Notes: generated from the sequence alone by a model not told the origin. A stretch of 64,000 nucleotides of DNA from Acanthosoma haemorrhoidale (GCA_930367205.1 OV884009.1:100771189-100835188); one strand, 5' to 3'. Positions 25,801 to 33,317 are shown, counted from the first letter of the stretch. Numbers and translations are program-made.

Positions 25801-25979
25801 GTGAAGGCATATTAAAGCAGAGGATTCAGGATTTTCTTAATACAATTGATGTTGAAAAGGAAATAGAAAGCCGTCTACAAAAAATTGATGATGTCATTGG
25901 TCCAAATAACAGTACAACATTTTTGGATCCTCCCGAAAACGATGTTTATATGGAGGATCTAATGGACGATCTAGATTAA
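7752..25979 (+). CDS. Secreted JHBP/takeout/group-7 allergen-like (TULIP) protein, four-exon model
   Basis: Exons 7752-7809, 22645-22925, 23035-23278 and 25186-25979 join in frame (phases 1, 0 and 1) with GT/AG borders, giving about 458 residues. The start has an A at -3 (acaaATGG) and is followed by a hydrophobic core (MIYLITMILLIL), a likely signal peptide. The mature part contains two related halves. One is around GMPGAPVQDPMPIPDMRHS...GVLFEGVALLEV. The other is around IAEVRKFVRGRYDPY...LGNIQLRMDGLGTLDY...NILRYQIVDAGEG. This layout is known from arthropod JHBP/group-7-allergen-like proteins, which bind lipids in an elongated cavity. Several NxS/T sites suggest glycosylation. The C-terminus is acidic (DVYMEDLMDDLD). 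Ligand and tissue cannot be deduced. Exons 2-4 are firm; linking exon 1 across 14.8 kb is inference from phase and signal peptide. Confidence 0.65.
7811..9330. other. Intronic AT-rich sequence, no gene seen
   Basis: No convincing protein frame was found. A 69-codon minus-strand frame at 8520-8729 has no recognisable motif. A segment at about 9003-9060 has a box-B-like gggtttaagtcc and may be a very old tRNA-derived repeat. Confidence 0.4.
9341..9378 (+). repeat. tRNA-like T-arm fragment, SINE-like
   Basis: It contains a near-consensus RNA polymerase III box B (gggttcgaatccc) flanked by complementary ends (aatggca and tgccatt). Only the 3' half of a tRNA-like fold is present, so this is a SINE or tRNA-pseudogene fragment rather than a working tRNA. 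Confidence 0.5.
9497..9576 (-). repeat. tRNA-derived SINE or tRNA pseudogene
   Basis: The minus strand has a box A (tagcacatttggtag), an anticodon-like hairpin (ccccaa...ttgggg) and a box B (gggttcgaattcc), giving an approximate cloverleaf. Position 37 of the anticodon loop would be T rather than a purine, and the acceptor ends pair poorly. A tRNA-derived repeat is therefore more likely than a functional gene. Confidence 0.55.
9779..9790. repeat. Target-site duplication (3' side) of I/LOA copy 1
   Basis: attaaaacgtat occurs here next to the (TTA)n end of the element and again at 19644-19655 next to its 5' end. The exact 12-bp match fixes both borders. The first base may be off by one. Confidence 0.8.
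9870..11308 (-). pseudogene. I/LOA ORF2, 3' part (RT end, RNase H, Cys motif)
   Basis: This is the C-terminal part of the ORF2 polyprotein after the LTR insertion; its own codons begin at PYIGGTQVSI. It holds the end of the reverse transcriptase (HLGVTLDSKLDWSKH and AAVRPMVLYASMVWW). Next is an RNase H domain with INCYTDGSL, FQAEVMAI, FTDSQAA and WVPGHTGITGNEKAD. A terminal cysteine motif (CRFCKKEGETVRHIICDC) follows. The frame is open to the stop at 9870. The open frame runs past 11308 into the LTR of the nested element, which adds about 22 unrelated codons. RNase H would remove the RNA strand during target-primed reverse transcription. Confidence 0.85.
11304..11308. repeat. Target-site duplication GGGTG (left) of nested Ty3/gypsy
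   Basis: gggtg here is repeated at 15796-15800. The empty site is preserved in I/LOA copy 2 (near 35696), where gggtg occurs once, which confirms the insertion point. Confidence 0.93.
11309..11470 (-). repeat. 3' LTR of nested Ty3/gypsy element
   Basis: 162 bp, beginning TGTTTGG and ending CCTAACA on the + strand. It differs from the partner LTR at 15634-15795 at one position near the end (cagcc versus aacc). Such near identity means a very recent insertion, because the two LTRs are made identical during reverse transcription. Confidence 0.93.
11471..11482 (-). promoter_or_regulatory. Polypurine tract of Ty3/gypsy element
   Basis: On the minus strand aaggaggggga lies directly before the 3' LTR, the usual plus-strand priming site. 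Confidence 0.8.
11676..15596 (-). CDS. Gag-Pol polyprotein of Ty3/gypsy retrotransposon
   Basis: A single uninterrupted frame of 1306 codons. Gag occupies roughly residues 1-210. Two zinc knuckles follow at about 219-251 (CDRCGFNHAKGRC and CSYCKKFNHFAKQC). The protease has FKLDTGSQVNVI near 308. Reverse transcriptase (about 430-610) has LCIDPQHLNK, FDLKSGFHQIRL and the YFDDILC active site near 583. RNase H follows (IEIQADSSNYAVG and YTDHAPL, about 700-810). Integrase (about 900-1150) has an HHCC finger (CTVCQRF), MDILEF, VADNNPF and NGLAEKAV, supplying the D,D,E residues. Gag and pol are fused in one frame, so no frameshift signal is needed. Either ATG near the start (first or fifth codon) could be used. 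Confidence 0.93.
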   Translation of the reverse strand: MILAMEFNKPSEFDVNVDNLSESFRRFRTEIEVYFVATETDKKSREVQVARLKNLLGSDGLKLYSTITTLKPGNETVISILDVLEKHCTPRKNETMVIYKFFSRKQAANEPFERYFTDLKSLVAPCEFGEQEEKLLKSQIILGLYDKSTQERLLREDPLLEKTVNFCKTVEMAELNMKILKAPPTVKTSIDTSTEILEVNRKPEMKRPPELRDRQDSLYACDRCGFNHAKGRCPAFGKQCSYCKKFNHFAKQCIGNKRNNRIRQAHEVVESSNDVFKLDSFNLCACDAITQGKDEWLALLKINDQPIEFKLDTGSQVNVITTTALQKLDAGLNIRKTDVLLESFGGFVVRPIGSVDLDLQKDSVKINAPFMIVNDDRTPLGLRSCVELGLFRRIDKVTVPVDDFLKQNQDVFSGLGCFPDICKLKLSKDATPKANPGRRVPYKIKNKLKTCLDDLLHANIIERVDEPCEWINNLVIVEKPDSSLRLCIDPQHLNKYLVRDYYEIPTLEEISLKLANKSHFCLFDLKSGFHQIRLDEESSKLCCFSTPFGVFKYLRAPFGLAVLPEFFQKLTYKYFGHIKNVLVYFDDILCCANSEEELRQTVGEVVSVARKYNIKFNSEKVQYFVNEVKYLGFLFDKHGHRPDSQRIHSIINLEPPKNVKDLQKNLGMVNFLRNFIPNLSDLIAPFTSLLKKEFVWLWTKSHDENFNKLKSVISNITLLASFDPVKTIEIQADSSNYAVGCSLIQEGKPVLYASRTLTACEQEYAQIEKELLAITFAFKKLHNFVYGHPNVIVYTDHAPLTSIIQKDINKIKNNRLRRLRLKILPYKFELKYLPGRSMVIADLLSRNIIAGNVADDASMRDVVHTVGVLFDCSDQQLIHLKSETNLDETLNQIIKYYSSGWPKSLKCSGDLAHYFNIRNSITVENGLIYYDERLVVPPLCRKNILNLLHETHLGLNKIKEKIKQFFYWPGILSDVTNLVNSCTVCQRFQRSNIKEPLLPHEIPPIPFYKVGMDILEFRNMHYLVVVDYYSRWVELKKLKDKTSSSLIECLKPIFASYGIPKIIVADNNPFSSFEFQKFSDQWNFVITTSSPHYPKSNGLAEKAVGLMKSMLKKCHHENDDLDLYLLNYRNSPVAGLQYSPSQLLQSRTLRSKLPIRDSCLAPHVVDDPQVYDKNSQKTYYNEHSRKSVEFNEGDNVLVQDKYTKLWERALIVKKLKFRSYLLNINGKIYRRNSVFIKKYNAPPSEDAEYKHKDFDFDETVDVSNNVNIDRTVEDLNNSGCSLPLNLPDSITTRSGRVIKKPERLDL
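15623..15633 (-). promoter_or_regulatory. Primer-binding site, tRNA-Ser-like
   Basis: On the minus strand TGGCGCAGTCG follows directly after the 5' LTR. Its complement CGACTGCGCCA matches the 3' end expected of a tRNA-Ser (acceptor stem GCAGTCG plus CCA). The assignment is from recalled tRNA consensus and was not searched. Confidence 0.7.
15634..15795 (-). repeat. 5' LTR of nested Ty3/gypsy element
   Basis: 162 bp, starting TGTTTGG and ending CCTAACA on the + strand, and matching 11309-11470 except at one base. It would contain the promoter for the minus-strand gag-pol transcript. Confidence 0.93.
15796..15800. repeat. Target-site duplication GGGTG (right)
   Basis: Second copy of gggtg, after which the interrupted I/LOA ORF2 resumes with gtctaac exactly as in copy 2. 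Confidence 0.93.
15801..17959 (-). pseudogene. I/LOA ORF2, 5' part (endonuclease and RT)
   Basis: ORF2 starts with MVVRLLQINLHHC (ATG at 17957-17959). The AP-like endonuclease shows IQEPYL, SLDANAHHQLWGS and the SDHRYIRFDL motif. Reverse transcriptase follows with SPGTDGIFPALL, YIPKPGKESYD, RPICLTS, DIEGAFD, GCPQGGVLSPLLW and the active site YADDIAVLIG. Two one-base losses break the frame. One is in a C run at 17823-17828, between GRMGG and LAMRG. The other is in a C run at 15944-15947, where copy 2 has five Cs instead of four. The frame would otherwise run into the segment at 9870-11308. ORF1 stop and ORF2 start are nearly contiguous. Confidence 0.85.
17962..19138 (-). pseudogene. I/LOA ORF1 (DUF4780-like), one frameshift
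   Basis: ORF1 reads MDLDAEVVDDEASMS from 19138. It is acidic at first, then basic and Gly/Pro-rich (SGAQRKKWRRA, PEKRIRSSP). Next is a domain with SYAIAAGGSRVAIIPSGYP and CVIICDNQETKDWLSIIV, resembling the DUF4780 region of insect retrotransposon ORF1 proteins. The frame shifts near 18460-18475 and resumes at EMPLEGHFMKRIRTQN, running on to a Gly/Ala/Pro-rich tail that ends at 17962. Family ORF1 proteins bind the element RNA. No CCHC knuckles are visible. The DUF assignment is from memory of the motif. Confidence 0.7.
19139..19643 (-). other. 5' UTR/internal promoter region of I/LOA copy 1
   Basis: This GC-richer segment lies between the 12-bp duplication and ORF1 and has no long frame on the element's strand. 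Non-LTR elements keep their promoter here. The overlapping open frames on either strand look incidental. Confidence 0.6.
19644..19655. repeat. Target-site duplication (5' side) of I/LOA copy 1
   Basis: attaaaacgtat, matching 9779-9790 exactly. Confidence 0.85.
19656..20261. other. AT-rich intronic sequence, no gene seen
   Basis: A-rich sequence without a protein-like frame on either strand. It may include the degenerate downstream part of the endonuclease fragment that follows. Confidence 0.4.
20262..20635 (-). pseudogene. Non-LTR endonuclease-domain fragment
   Basis: The minus strand reads SAHYDELFLYF, HIIAASET-stop-LKP, YTFLRNDRVGRTSGGVGLYV and SEYLHIEFHNVKII, then a broken YRPNHPS. This order (SxxxHxDE, IIAxSETWLK, RxDRxGRxGGGVxxYV, YRPP) is the N-terminal endonuclease of jockey/RTE-type ORF2 proteins. 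Stops and a lost Trp show it is dead. No RT follows directly, although the RT piece at 22240-22535 could belong to the same insertion, split by the mariner. Confidence 0.7.
20636..21081. other. Intronic sequence, nothing assigned
   Basis: Two short protein-like frames occur here but no motif was recognised. A GC-rich patch at 20985-21075 stands out from the AT-rich surroundings. Confidence 0.35.
21082..21108. repeat. Mariner terminal inverted repeat, left
   Basis: 27 bp, inverted match to 21951-21977 with three mismatches. Confidence 0.85.
21951..21977. repeat. Mariner terminal inverted repeat, right
   Basis: 27 bp ending gcactcg, the inverted partner of 21082-21108. Confidence 0.85.
22240..22535 (-). 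pseudogene. Non-LTR reverse transcriptase fragment (thumb region)
   Basis: The minus strand reads FPLNNAQVPRF, HYLGVTLYRSLTFTNHV and SPYFHKK, then KAVIHPTITYAAP after a stop. The YLGVTLDxSLTF box followed by a ...PxxxYAxP box is the conserved region downstream of the RT active site in jockey-like elements. The fragment ends about 110 bp before exon 2 of the host gene. Confidence 0.65.
22645..22925 (+). CDS. Exon 2 of TULIP-like gene
   Basis: The acceptor tttcag at 22639-22644 is the first usable one after an in-frame TAA at 22619, which forces the exon start. It encodes GLGQDYNQEYKPLLTEEDTR through FSNLAYMQ and ends in phase 0 before gtacta. It includes the Pro-rich stretch DPVGMPGAPVQDPMPIPD that opens the first TULIP-like half. 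Confidence 0.75.
23035..23278 (+). CDS. Exon 3 of TULIP-like gene
   Basis: Acceptor ttgtcag at 23028-23034, donor gtaaat at 23279. It encodes VEAGFRYVKLEVHGNYT through LGFLGTLFQ, a beta-strand-rich stretch with two NxT/S sites. It leaves one base, which joins GA of exon 4 as Gly. Confidence 0.8.
23279..25185 (+). other. Intron 3, carrying an antisense R1-like fragment
   Basis: GT...AG intron of 1.9 kb whose bulk (about 23630-25015) is a non-LTR retrotransposon fragment in the opposite orientation. Its flanks are AT-rich. Confidence 0.75.
23630..25015 (-). pseudogene. R1-clade-like non-LTR retrotransposon fragment
   Basis: The minus strand shows an RT with KADHSKQYGSSKG, VIVMTYDIYSAFDRV and, after a deletion, ESVLGPEPWKLVYNKV and AVAYVDDLPTIIAV (active site YVDD rather than the usual ADD). 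Downstream come TYLGVRLGRKMNLSPHIGYL and a C-terminal region with WNVNSTKGSTTKE, SGHGGFRSKLYE and CPHCGDKDTVDRA. The WDxxxKGRxT and LSGHGxFRxYL motifs with a Cys/His motif are typical of R1-like ORF2 C-termini. Multiple frameshifts and missing RT blocks show it is dead. It is 5'-truncated; the 3' end near 23630 was not defined. Confidence 0.75.
25186..25979 (+). CDS. Exon 4 (terminal) of TULIP-like gene
   Basis: Acceptor ttacag at 25180-25185 and 264 codons to TAA at 25977-25979. It encodes GMINTVGPFIFDSIKPYMLT, the end of the first half, then the second half from PPLDLAIAEVRKFVRGRYDP to RIQDFLNTIDVEKEIESRL and an acidic tail. Two cysteines (GCHLS and GSCQW) could form a disulfide. Confidence 0.85.
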
Positions 25980-28406
25980 AAATGTGAAATATCAAATTGT
26001 AGGGCCCATTGATACATTGCACACTGCAATTAAAAGTGAAATGTGCTTTGATGGATGATATTCAAGTTGTTAGTTTGTGGTTATTGGCTGCTCAAATGGA
26101 ATCGGTACAACCATTGGAGTGGTAGAGAAGTGAGGGAAATGGTAATGGTATTACGCTTGCAGTGGGCATGATATCATTTCTATCTAACGCAAAGTTATCA
26201 GTGTATGAATATTAATATTTCTATATTTATTGTGACCACAGATTCTTTAGAATCTCATGTAGTTTATTGTATGTTTTATAATGCCGTATAATAAGTGACA
26301 CAACTCAGGCATAAGCGATTTTTCAAGAAAGACTAAAAAAATCTTCTTTTTAAAAAAAAAATTATTTATATATAGATAATAAGAAATTCTTTCTTTTTTT
26401 AAAAAAACTCAAATGACTTTTTTAAAAATAGCAATATTCCTTTAGAATATTCAAATATTGATTAATGTAACATTTTTTATGAATTGTGATAATTTCAAAA
26501 TGTAAAAGATGGACACTCATTTCTATTCTAGTCACGTTTATTAAAAAAATATGTTATTAAGTAACAACTGAAATTGCGCATGTATATTCCCTGTTTATCC
26601 TTTGTCTTCTACTAATGCAGTCTTCTTCTCTTAGTCCCCATCTTCAATCATGTCACAAATCTTCATTTATCACTGAGTGAAATATTATTATTTTTGTTTC
26701 CTATCACACTGTCTTACTCCAGAGAATTAAATAGAGTACACCTGCAAACTTTCACTAAAATATTGAATCCTAAATAGTTAAATTTTTGTTAGTCTCTGAA
26801 CACTGCTGGGTCATTTATTTTGAGATCCTGGGGTGGAGCTCCAACAAAGCAGCGATGACGCTGTTGTTTTAATAGTAACACTGATATTTTACCTTACCAT
26901 GTATTCTTTACTGTAGCATTTATATGATAAGAAATAACCACCTGGTCATCAGCAAAATGCAATGTTTAAATTATATTATTCCAATCTGGACTTGTAAATG
27001 GTCGAATGGTTAGATATTTTCATAGGTTAAGATGTTTATCTGTTTTAATTTATATGGAATACTGATTCATCACACAAGCTCTGAATTGATGCAAAACTGA
27101 ATACTAGTTTAAAACAGAATTTAAAAATTTTTTGAATTGCGTCACATTCATGCCACTCTAAAATATTTTTTATTTTATTTATTTTTAGCTTAGGAATTTA
27201 AAATGTATTGTCAATAATGTGTCAAAGGCAATAAAATTCACTGTAAAGTAAAATAAAATAAAAACAATAGTAAGTGTGCTTATTTATAAGATAACATGTA
27301 ATTTAAAATGGTAAAGAACACAAACTGTATGGATTAGTAATTATTCTAATATGCTATTCATCCAACACTTTGAAGCAATGCTGTACAACTTAAAAATAAA
27401 TAAAAAGGTTTGAACAATAAAACATTACAAACATTCAATCATTTTTATTAATAATACCTTCTATAACTACATATTAAATCTTCTACTACATCTAGCTCTT
27501 CTGTTAAAAAATGTCAACACTTAATGAGTCTTTTATCTAATTGTATTGAAAAAAAATGTGTGAATATGCTAATATGCTTTTTCAACAATCTAAAATAAAA
27601 TTTTAGCCAATAATATAAGAATAGACGCATTATTAAAAATATTGGAAGTGTTTTGTAGACTTTATTCTGGAGGAACAGATTGAAGCTTATTGTGGTCCCA
27701 GCTCTAGAAAATAAAATCAGCACTCCCTATCTAGCTATAAAAGGGTGGGGCCCATATAAACCCACATTTAGCCTGAACAGTCTCCATAATTTTTTTTTTT
27801 TTTTGCTAGTCAGCTATACGAGGATCTGAATTGGGTTTAACTTCGTTGTATTAGGAGAACATGTTATGACATTCTTATCGACACATATTAAAGTTTGAAA
27901 ATATATTTCTGTTGAATGTTATAAGTAAATAGATGGTACAGCTGACCACAGACATTTCAAAAGTTGCATTGTGTGATAATGTGACCGGATTCTTATATGT
28001 TCACTGGATTGTATAAATCTGGTATCGACAGGACGTAGATGATGTGAAATTTTGCTGTGCACCTCACGTCATCATAGACAGGGGTGAAGCACACCGATCC
28101 ATAGATGGTTATAGATTTGTTCTTTCATGAGGAATTGATAATGTCCGATCAGTTAAGTTGATGATACTTGATATGAAATAATTAAAAATATTATATCAAA
28201 GGATAGCTGTAATTTCTTTTGATTTATACATTGCCATGGTATTTACGTAAATGTAATTATTATTTATAGATTGATAATCACCAGAGTTTAAATTAATTAT
28301 AAAAACCTGTTATTTATTTCTGATCAAGTTCAGGTAAAGTATTGATGGTGCATATTACTTAATAATCACATATATAAGATAAAGGTTTGGTATATTTTGA
28401 TTAGAA
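25980..28406 (+). other. 3' UTR and downstream spacer
   Basis: AT-rich, no other gene seen. An AATAAA at 27230-27235 is a plausible polyadenylation signal, which would give a 3' UTR of about 1.25 kb. Further AATAAA-like sites lie near 27396-27420. A 69-codon minus-strand frame at 27514-27723 shows no recognisable motif. Confidence 0.45.
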
Positions 28407-29390
28407 GTTGTAGCGACCGCTAACTACATAAGATAAATCACCCTATACTCTATTGTATAAATATTGTAAACAAATGTAAATAACATGAACAAAATATAAA
28501 TCATTGTAAATGTGTTAAGCAATAAAAAAATGCGTGGTGCCTAGTAGTTACATGAAATGGGTCACAGCTGTCAGTCCCAGGTAGAAGGCCAGATGAGGCC
28601 ACAAGACCCTGCCAGCCTCTCCCAGAGGACAAAGAAGCCACACGCCATTGGGTACACCATTCTTAATGGGGATTGGCTAAAGGCAAGGCTTGCGGGGTAC
28701 TTAAGCTGAGGATCTAGCCCGTGCAAATCATTGTATGCCTGGCAACTACTCACTGGCTCGTGGCTACCCTGCTTGAAACTCTGAAAACCTGACTGCTTCT
28801 TTATGAAAAACCTCTACATCTCTCTTTCCTAACCTCGCTATGTTGTAGTCCGGCATCGGCAGACCCCACACCATCCAAGTGGGAATCTCTGCCTTCGTCT
28901 CGCTAAAACTAACACCTCCTTGGGAGAGACCTCTCCCTCGCGGACGACGGTTGCCGTGACCCTGCCAATTTTACCAGCAGTGTCTCCCACGACAATCCAG
29001 TCTGCCTCTCTCCGGTTCACACTCGCCTTTAGGATCCGGACGGTTTTCGCCTACCCTTAGATACCGAGTGTGAATTCGTGGTCATTCCAAGACCACATAA
29101 ACTACCTATAAACCTACCCTGTACCTCTTCTCCTGAACACAGTGCTTTGTCGGGGCACACACACCTTCTAAAGATCTTATGGAGTCAGATCAAAGCGAAT
29201 TAGGCTGCCCTGCCGACTAGGCCGGCGGCCAGGGTGAAAGACCATAGGTCCACCCGCCTTATCTCTTTCTGGGTGCTCGCCGGACAGGGGCTAAGAGGCT
29301 GTAGCGATCCTAGCCTGCGGCGGGTGTCTACTCGCCACTTTAGGGATACTCAGGTATACTGAGCCCCCTAGTGACGACCCGACAATATGC
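28407..29390 (+). repeat. LTR-like dispersed repeat with promoter features, copy A
   Basis: Two blocks of this region recur inverted at 32466-33306: an AT-rich start (accctatactctattgta) and a GC-rich block (about 28838-29250), which reappears again at 63350-63540. The block order and a CT-rich leader downstream of a start-like region suggest a solo LTR or LTR-plus-leader of an LTR retrotransposon. It ends near a gtgacgacccgac sequence. No coding domain is present; short open frames here are incidental. Confidence 0.55.
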
Positions 29391-30352
29391 ATACTTAATT
29401 ATATTACAAATACATGACAATATTTTACAAAAGATTTACAAGAACAATATTGCAATTGAATTGTAATTTAATGAGATTATTAATTATTTAAGTTTTAGTA
29501 ATAATGCAATGAGACCTATTTTAAATATTTTCATTATTATAACAATTAAATAATCTCTAACGTTGAATAGCTTTTTAAAAAGACTTTATTGAAGATATGA
29601 ACAACTAATGGTAATGATATCTAAGTGATAATAACTAAAAGCTTATAGCATAATGCTTACGGTACAGACGGGTAATGAATGACGCTGGGTCACATGCGGA
29701 GAGGATATTTATAGGGAAGAAATGCTGACACAAGTTAATACTGAGTCAGGATACTGGGAGGTCCCTTATCTTAACAATAAATCATAATAATAAATCAATG
29801 ATTAAAACTAAATGGAAATCTATATACCTATAAAATATAATTATTTTACCGATCAGCATCCCAATTTTACCGTTTATAGGTTTTAGTCATTTACGATTCA
29901 GATTTTCATCTTTCAAATATCTCATTCTGAACTCTTTTAGTATTTGATGTTTACCAATAAGCTGAAATATGTCTTCTATTGCATTAAGAATTCCCATTGA
30001 ATATTAACGTATATGATTGGATGGTCTCCATAATTTTTAATTCTGATTAAACAATCAAAATCGAAAATAAGGTTTTGATTATGAATTTAATCTTCTTAAT
30101 ATGTACAATTATTTTGTATGTTTTGCTACACGTAATAGGGCTTGTGGCTGTTGGTGGGTTATGTAAAATAAATAAATATAGACAGCTTTTATTAGTCATC
30201 TTAATTGGCGGTATTGTGTTAAATTCCAGTTTTTTTTTATAATTATATTATAATTACTATTGAGTGCCTGTATTCGACATGTTTGCTTTGAACGTTTTAT
30301 CTATCCTTTCTGCTATTAATGTCTCTATTTTAACAGTTGTTTCATTATTTCT
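29391..30352. other. AT-rich spacer, no gene seen
   Basis: Nothing protein-like on either strand; A/T homopolymers only. Confidence 0.45.
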
Positions 30353-30368
30353 ATTTATATTACTTCTA
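30353..30368. repeat. Target-site duplication, left, of jockey-like copy 1
   Basis: atttatattacttcta, 16 bp, identical to 31464-31479. Confidence 0.9.
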
Positions 30369-31463
30369 GGGTTTGGCACGCAGGTTTGCTCTACAAGCTC
30401 AAAAGACATTTACCACAGACCCTTTTCCTAATCCTACAGTCCTACCTTTCAAACCGCTTCTTCCAAGTCCGCTGTGGCTTAGAATACTCTAACTACTATC
30501 CCATAAATGCAGGAGTTCCACAGGGCAGTGTCCTAGGCCCCATCCTCTATAACCTATACACCGCTGATGTCCCTTCTACTTCCAACACCTTCTTGGCTAC
30601 ATTTGCAGATGACACTGCAGTCTTGTCATCCCACCCAGACCCCGACATAGCATCCCATAACCTTCAAAAACACCTTGACGAGATCGAGTATTGGTGCAAT
30701 CAATGGCGGATCAAAGTTAATGAAGCAAAATGCTCCCACATTACCTTCACCCTTTGTCGCAAGACTTGTCCATTAGTTTATTTTAATTCTATTCCTCTCC
30801 CAGTAACCGAGACAGTACGGTACTTAGGCTTCCATCTCGACAAACGACTGACCTGGAACCCACATACGAGACTAAAAAGACAAGAACTAAACAGACGCTT
30901 TGGACAACTGTACAGACTACTTCAAAGGACATCCCATCTCTCAATAGAAAATAAACTACTAATCTACAAAGTTATACTTAAACCAATCTGGACATACGGA
31001 ATAGAGCTATGGGGGACAGCAAAAAAGTCGAACATCAAGCGTATCCAATCCTTTCAATCCAAAGTCCTGAGAACAATAGTAAATGCCCCTTATTATGTCA
31101 GCAACAAAACCCTTCATAACGACCTTAATATACCCTACATTCTAGAACTCATCCCTTCCAAGTTTATGAAATTCCACAGTAGCCTTTCCAACCACCCTAA
31201 TCCTGTAGCACAGTCTTTGCACTGCGCCACTCATCCCTATAATCCTCCTCGGAGACTGAAACGGCAGTGGCCTCGTGACCTGCTATAATCGCGTGACAGT
31301 GGGAGTCCTGGCAATGGCCAATTTCTCCAATCATGTCCTAGTATGAATGAGCGAGTGAATGATGACTGTAAATATGGTATGAATGAGATCATTTATCTGT
31401 ATTATTATTGCCTTATAAAAGGCAGATTGTAATTATTTCACAATAAAGTTCTGATTTGTTGTA
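30369..31463 (+). mobile_element. Jockey-like retrotransposon, 5'-truncated, copy 1
   Basis: A 1095-bp insertion exactly bounded by a 16-bp duplication. It contains the 3' part of ORF2 and a short 3' UTR ending in an AATAAA (31442-31447) followed by about 16 bp. 5' truncation plus target duplication is the hallmark of target-primed reverse transcription. The 3' UTR is shorter than in the other two copies, lacking the segment between gtcctga and tatgaatgagcgagtg. Confidence 0.93.
30370..31288 (+). pseudogene. Jockey-like ORF2, C-terminal reverse transcriptase part
   Basis: The frame is open from the truncation point (VWHAGLLYKLKRHLP) to a stop after RQWPRDLL. It has INAGVPQGSVLGPILYNLY, the active site ATFADDTAVLSSH, QWRIKVNEAKCSHITFT, RYLGFHLDKRLTWNPH and KPIWTYGIELWGTAKKSN, the standard jockey-clade order. 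The fingers, the first palm blocks and the whole endonuclease are missing, so the protein cannot be functional although the remaining 300 codons are undamaged. This indicates a recent insertion. Confidence 0.92.
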
Positions 31464-31479
31464 ATTTATATTACTTCTA
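31464..31479. repeat. Target-site duplication, right, of jockey-like copy 1
   Basis: Exact repeat of 30353-30368. Confidence 0.9.
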
Positions 31480-32465
31480 TACCTATGCTTATCTAATATC
31501 TGTTTAATAGCATGTTCCGTTCTAAAGATAGCCCCAATGTTTATTATAATTATATGCTTCATTGTTTTTTTGATCAGCCAATTTCCCTCAGCTCTCAAGG
31601 TAAGCAGTGTTGCAGCAAGCATGGGGTTATGGGCTTTGAATGTAATAATGGATACAGCAATGTTACTGTTTCCATTAAAAGGGCATAGTTGAGAAGTCCA
31701 AACATCCTTTCAGCATATCACCATTGGCATTTCACCTGTTCATATTGCATTATAAATAACCTATAAGTTCCAAGTATTAAATAAATAAATGAGCATTAAG
31801 TTGTTTTTTTTTGACGTAGCCATTATTTTTTGAGCTCAAGTTGAACTTGTAACGTAAAGCCAGTTTGCTAGTTGCTTCCTTTCCAAAATTGGTATTTCTT
31901 TCAGATAATTTTGGAAACGTGACATTTATCCCAGGTCTCACATTTTGTTTGAGCAAAATTGGAAATCAATTAGATTTGTGTGCTAATTTAGATAGACGTC
32001 ATCAATTTTCAATCAATCAAATCAATTTTTTTTCTTCTCAAAAATCCATTCTTTACTCTTTGACCGCTTTCCACACAATTTTTGAATATCACAAACAATG
32101 TAATTTATTAATAAATACTTGTTATTATTATTAATATATACTTAAGTACTAATCAGATGTAGTTATGGAAGGACAGGCAAACCCATTTCAACTTGTCCTG
32201 AGGAGGTGTGGCCAGGCCTCTAGTATATTTTTTCCCTGATATTTCCCTTTACAGTAATGTGGGTTGTCCCCTATATTACTCTTCCATCCTCCTAGGTTAG
32301 GTGTATGAGGGTAGGTGTCAGTAAATAATAAAAATATGTCAAAAAAATGTAATAAAAAATATCAGGAAATAATTTTTCTAGGGCAGGGATTTCGACCACC
32401 AATTTCTGTCGGAACACACCCGATAAAAGTACACTATATTATCTACCATCCGGTTGTATTGACCT
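31480..32465. other. Spacer, no gene assigned
   Basis: Short open frames on both strands (31413-31622 minus, 31865-32134 plus) carry no recognised motif. Mixed AT-rich sequence. Confidence 0.4.
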
Positions 32466-33306
32466 ATGGTCTTTCACCCTGGCCACCGGCCTAGTCGGCA
32501 GGGCAGCCTAATTCGCTTTGATCTGACTCCATAAGATCTTTAGAAGGTGTGTGTGCCCCGGCAAAGCACTGTGTTCAGGAGAAGAGGTACAGGGTAGGTT
32601 TATAGGTAGTTTATGTGCTCTTGGAATGACCATGAATTCACACTCGGCATCTAAGGGTAGGCGAAAACCATCCGGATCCCAAAGGCGAGTGTGAACCGGA
32701 GAGAGGTAGACTGGATTACCATGGGAGACACTACTAGGTAAAGTTTGTAGGGCCACGGCAACCGTTGTCCGTGAGGGAGAGGTCTCTCCCAAGGAGCTGC
32801 TAGTTTTAGCGAGACGAAGGCAGAGAATCCCACTAGGAGAGTGTGGGGTCTGAAAAGGCCGGACTAAAATATAGCGAGGTTAGGAAGAGAGGTCCAGAGG
32901 TTTTCATAAATGAGAAGGCCAAGTTTTGAAACATCAGTGCAGCTGCACGTTCGCCAGTAGAGAGCCGCCGTGAGAATGGTTTACAGGCAAAAACTCAGGT
33001 CTATTTATACCCGATTTGCATCGTTAGTACCCAATCATGTGACTCGTTACTGTGGCCAATGATATCCCAGTTTGGGGTGGCACTTTGTTCTCGGTAGCCA
33101 GGCCTGGTCTGGGTCATCCGATTCCTGCCTTGGGTAGAGGGTGAGGGTTTCAAGAACTGGTTTGTTTGCAGCTGCGTCTTTATTGTTTACAACATTTACA
33201 ATGACTTATGGTTTGGTAATGTTATTTACATTTGTTTAAATTAATTTTCAACATATATACAATAGAGTATAGGGTAAAAGGTGAAAGATTTATTCGCTTT
33301 GAAAGG
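32466..33306 (-). repeat. LTR-like dispersed repeat, copy B (inverted)
   Basis: Its reverse complement matches copy A over the GC-rich block (32466-32890) and over the AT-rich block containing ccctatactctattgta (about 33180-33300). A TATA-like tataaatagacc lies at about 33000-33011 on this strand, roughly 100 bp before the conserved block, supporting a promoter-bearing LTR. Copy A and B share sequence only up to gaccataggtc, then diverge. Confidence 0.55.
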
Positions 33307-33317
33307 GGACCAGTAAT

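Noticed and set aside
28571..29020. Two 60-codon minus-strand frames
   Set aside because: They lie in the LTR-like repeat and are not preserved as frames in copies B and C.
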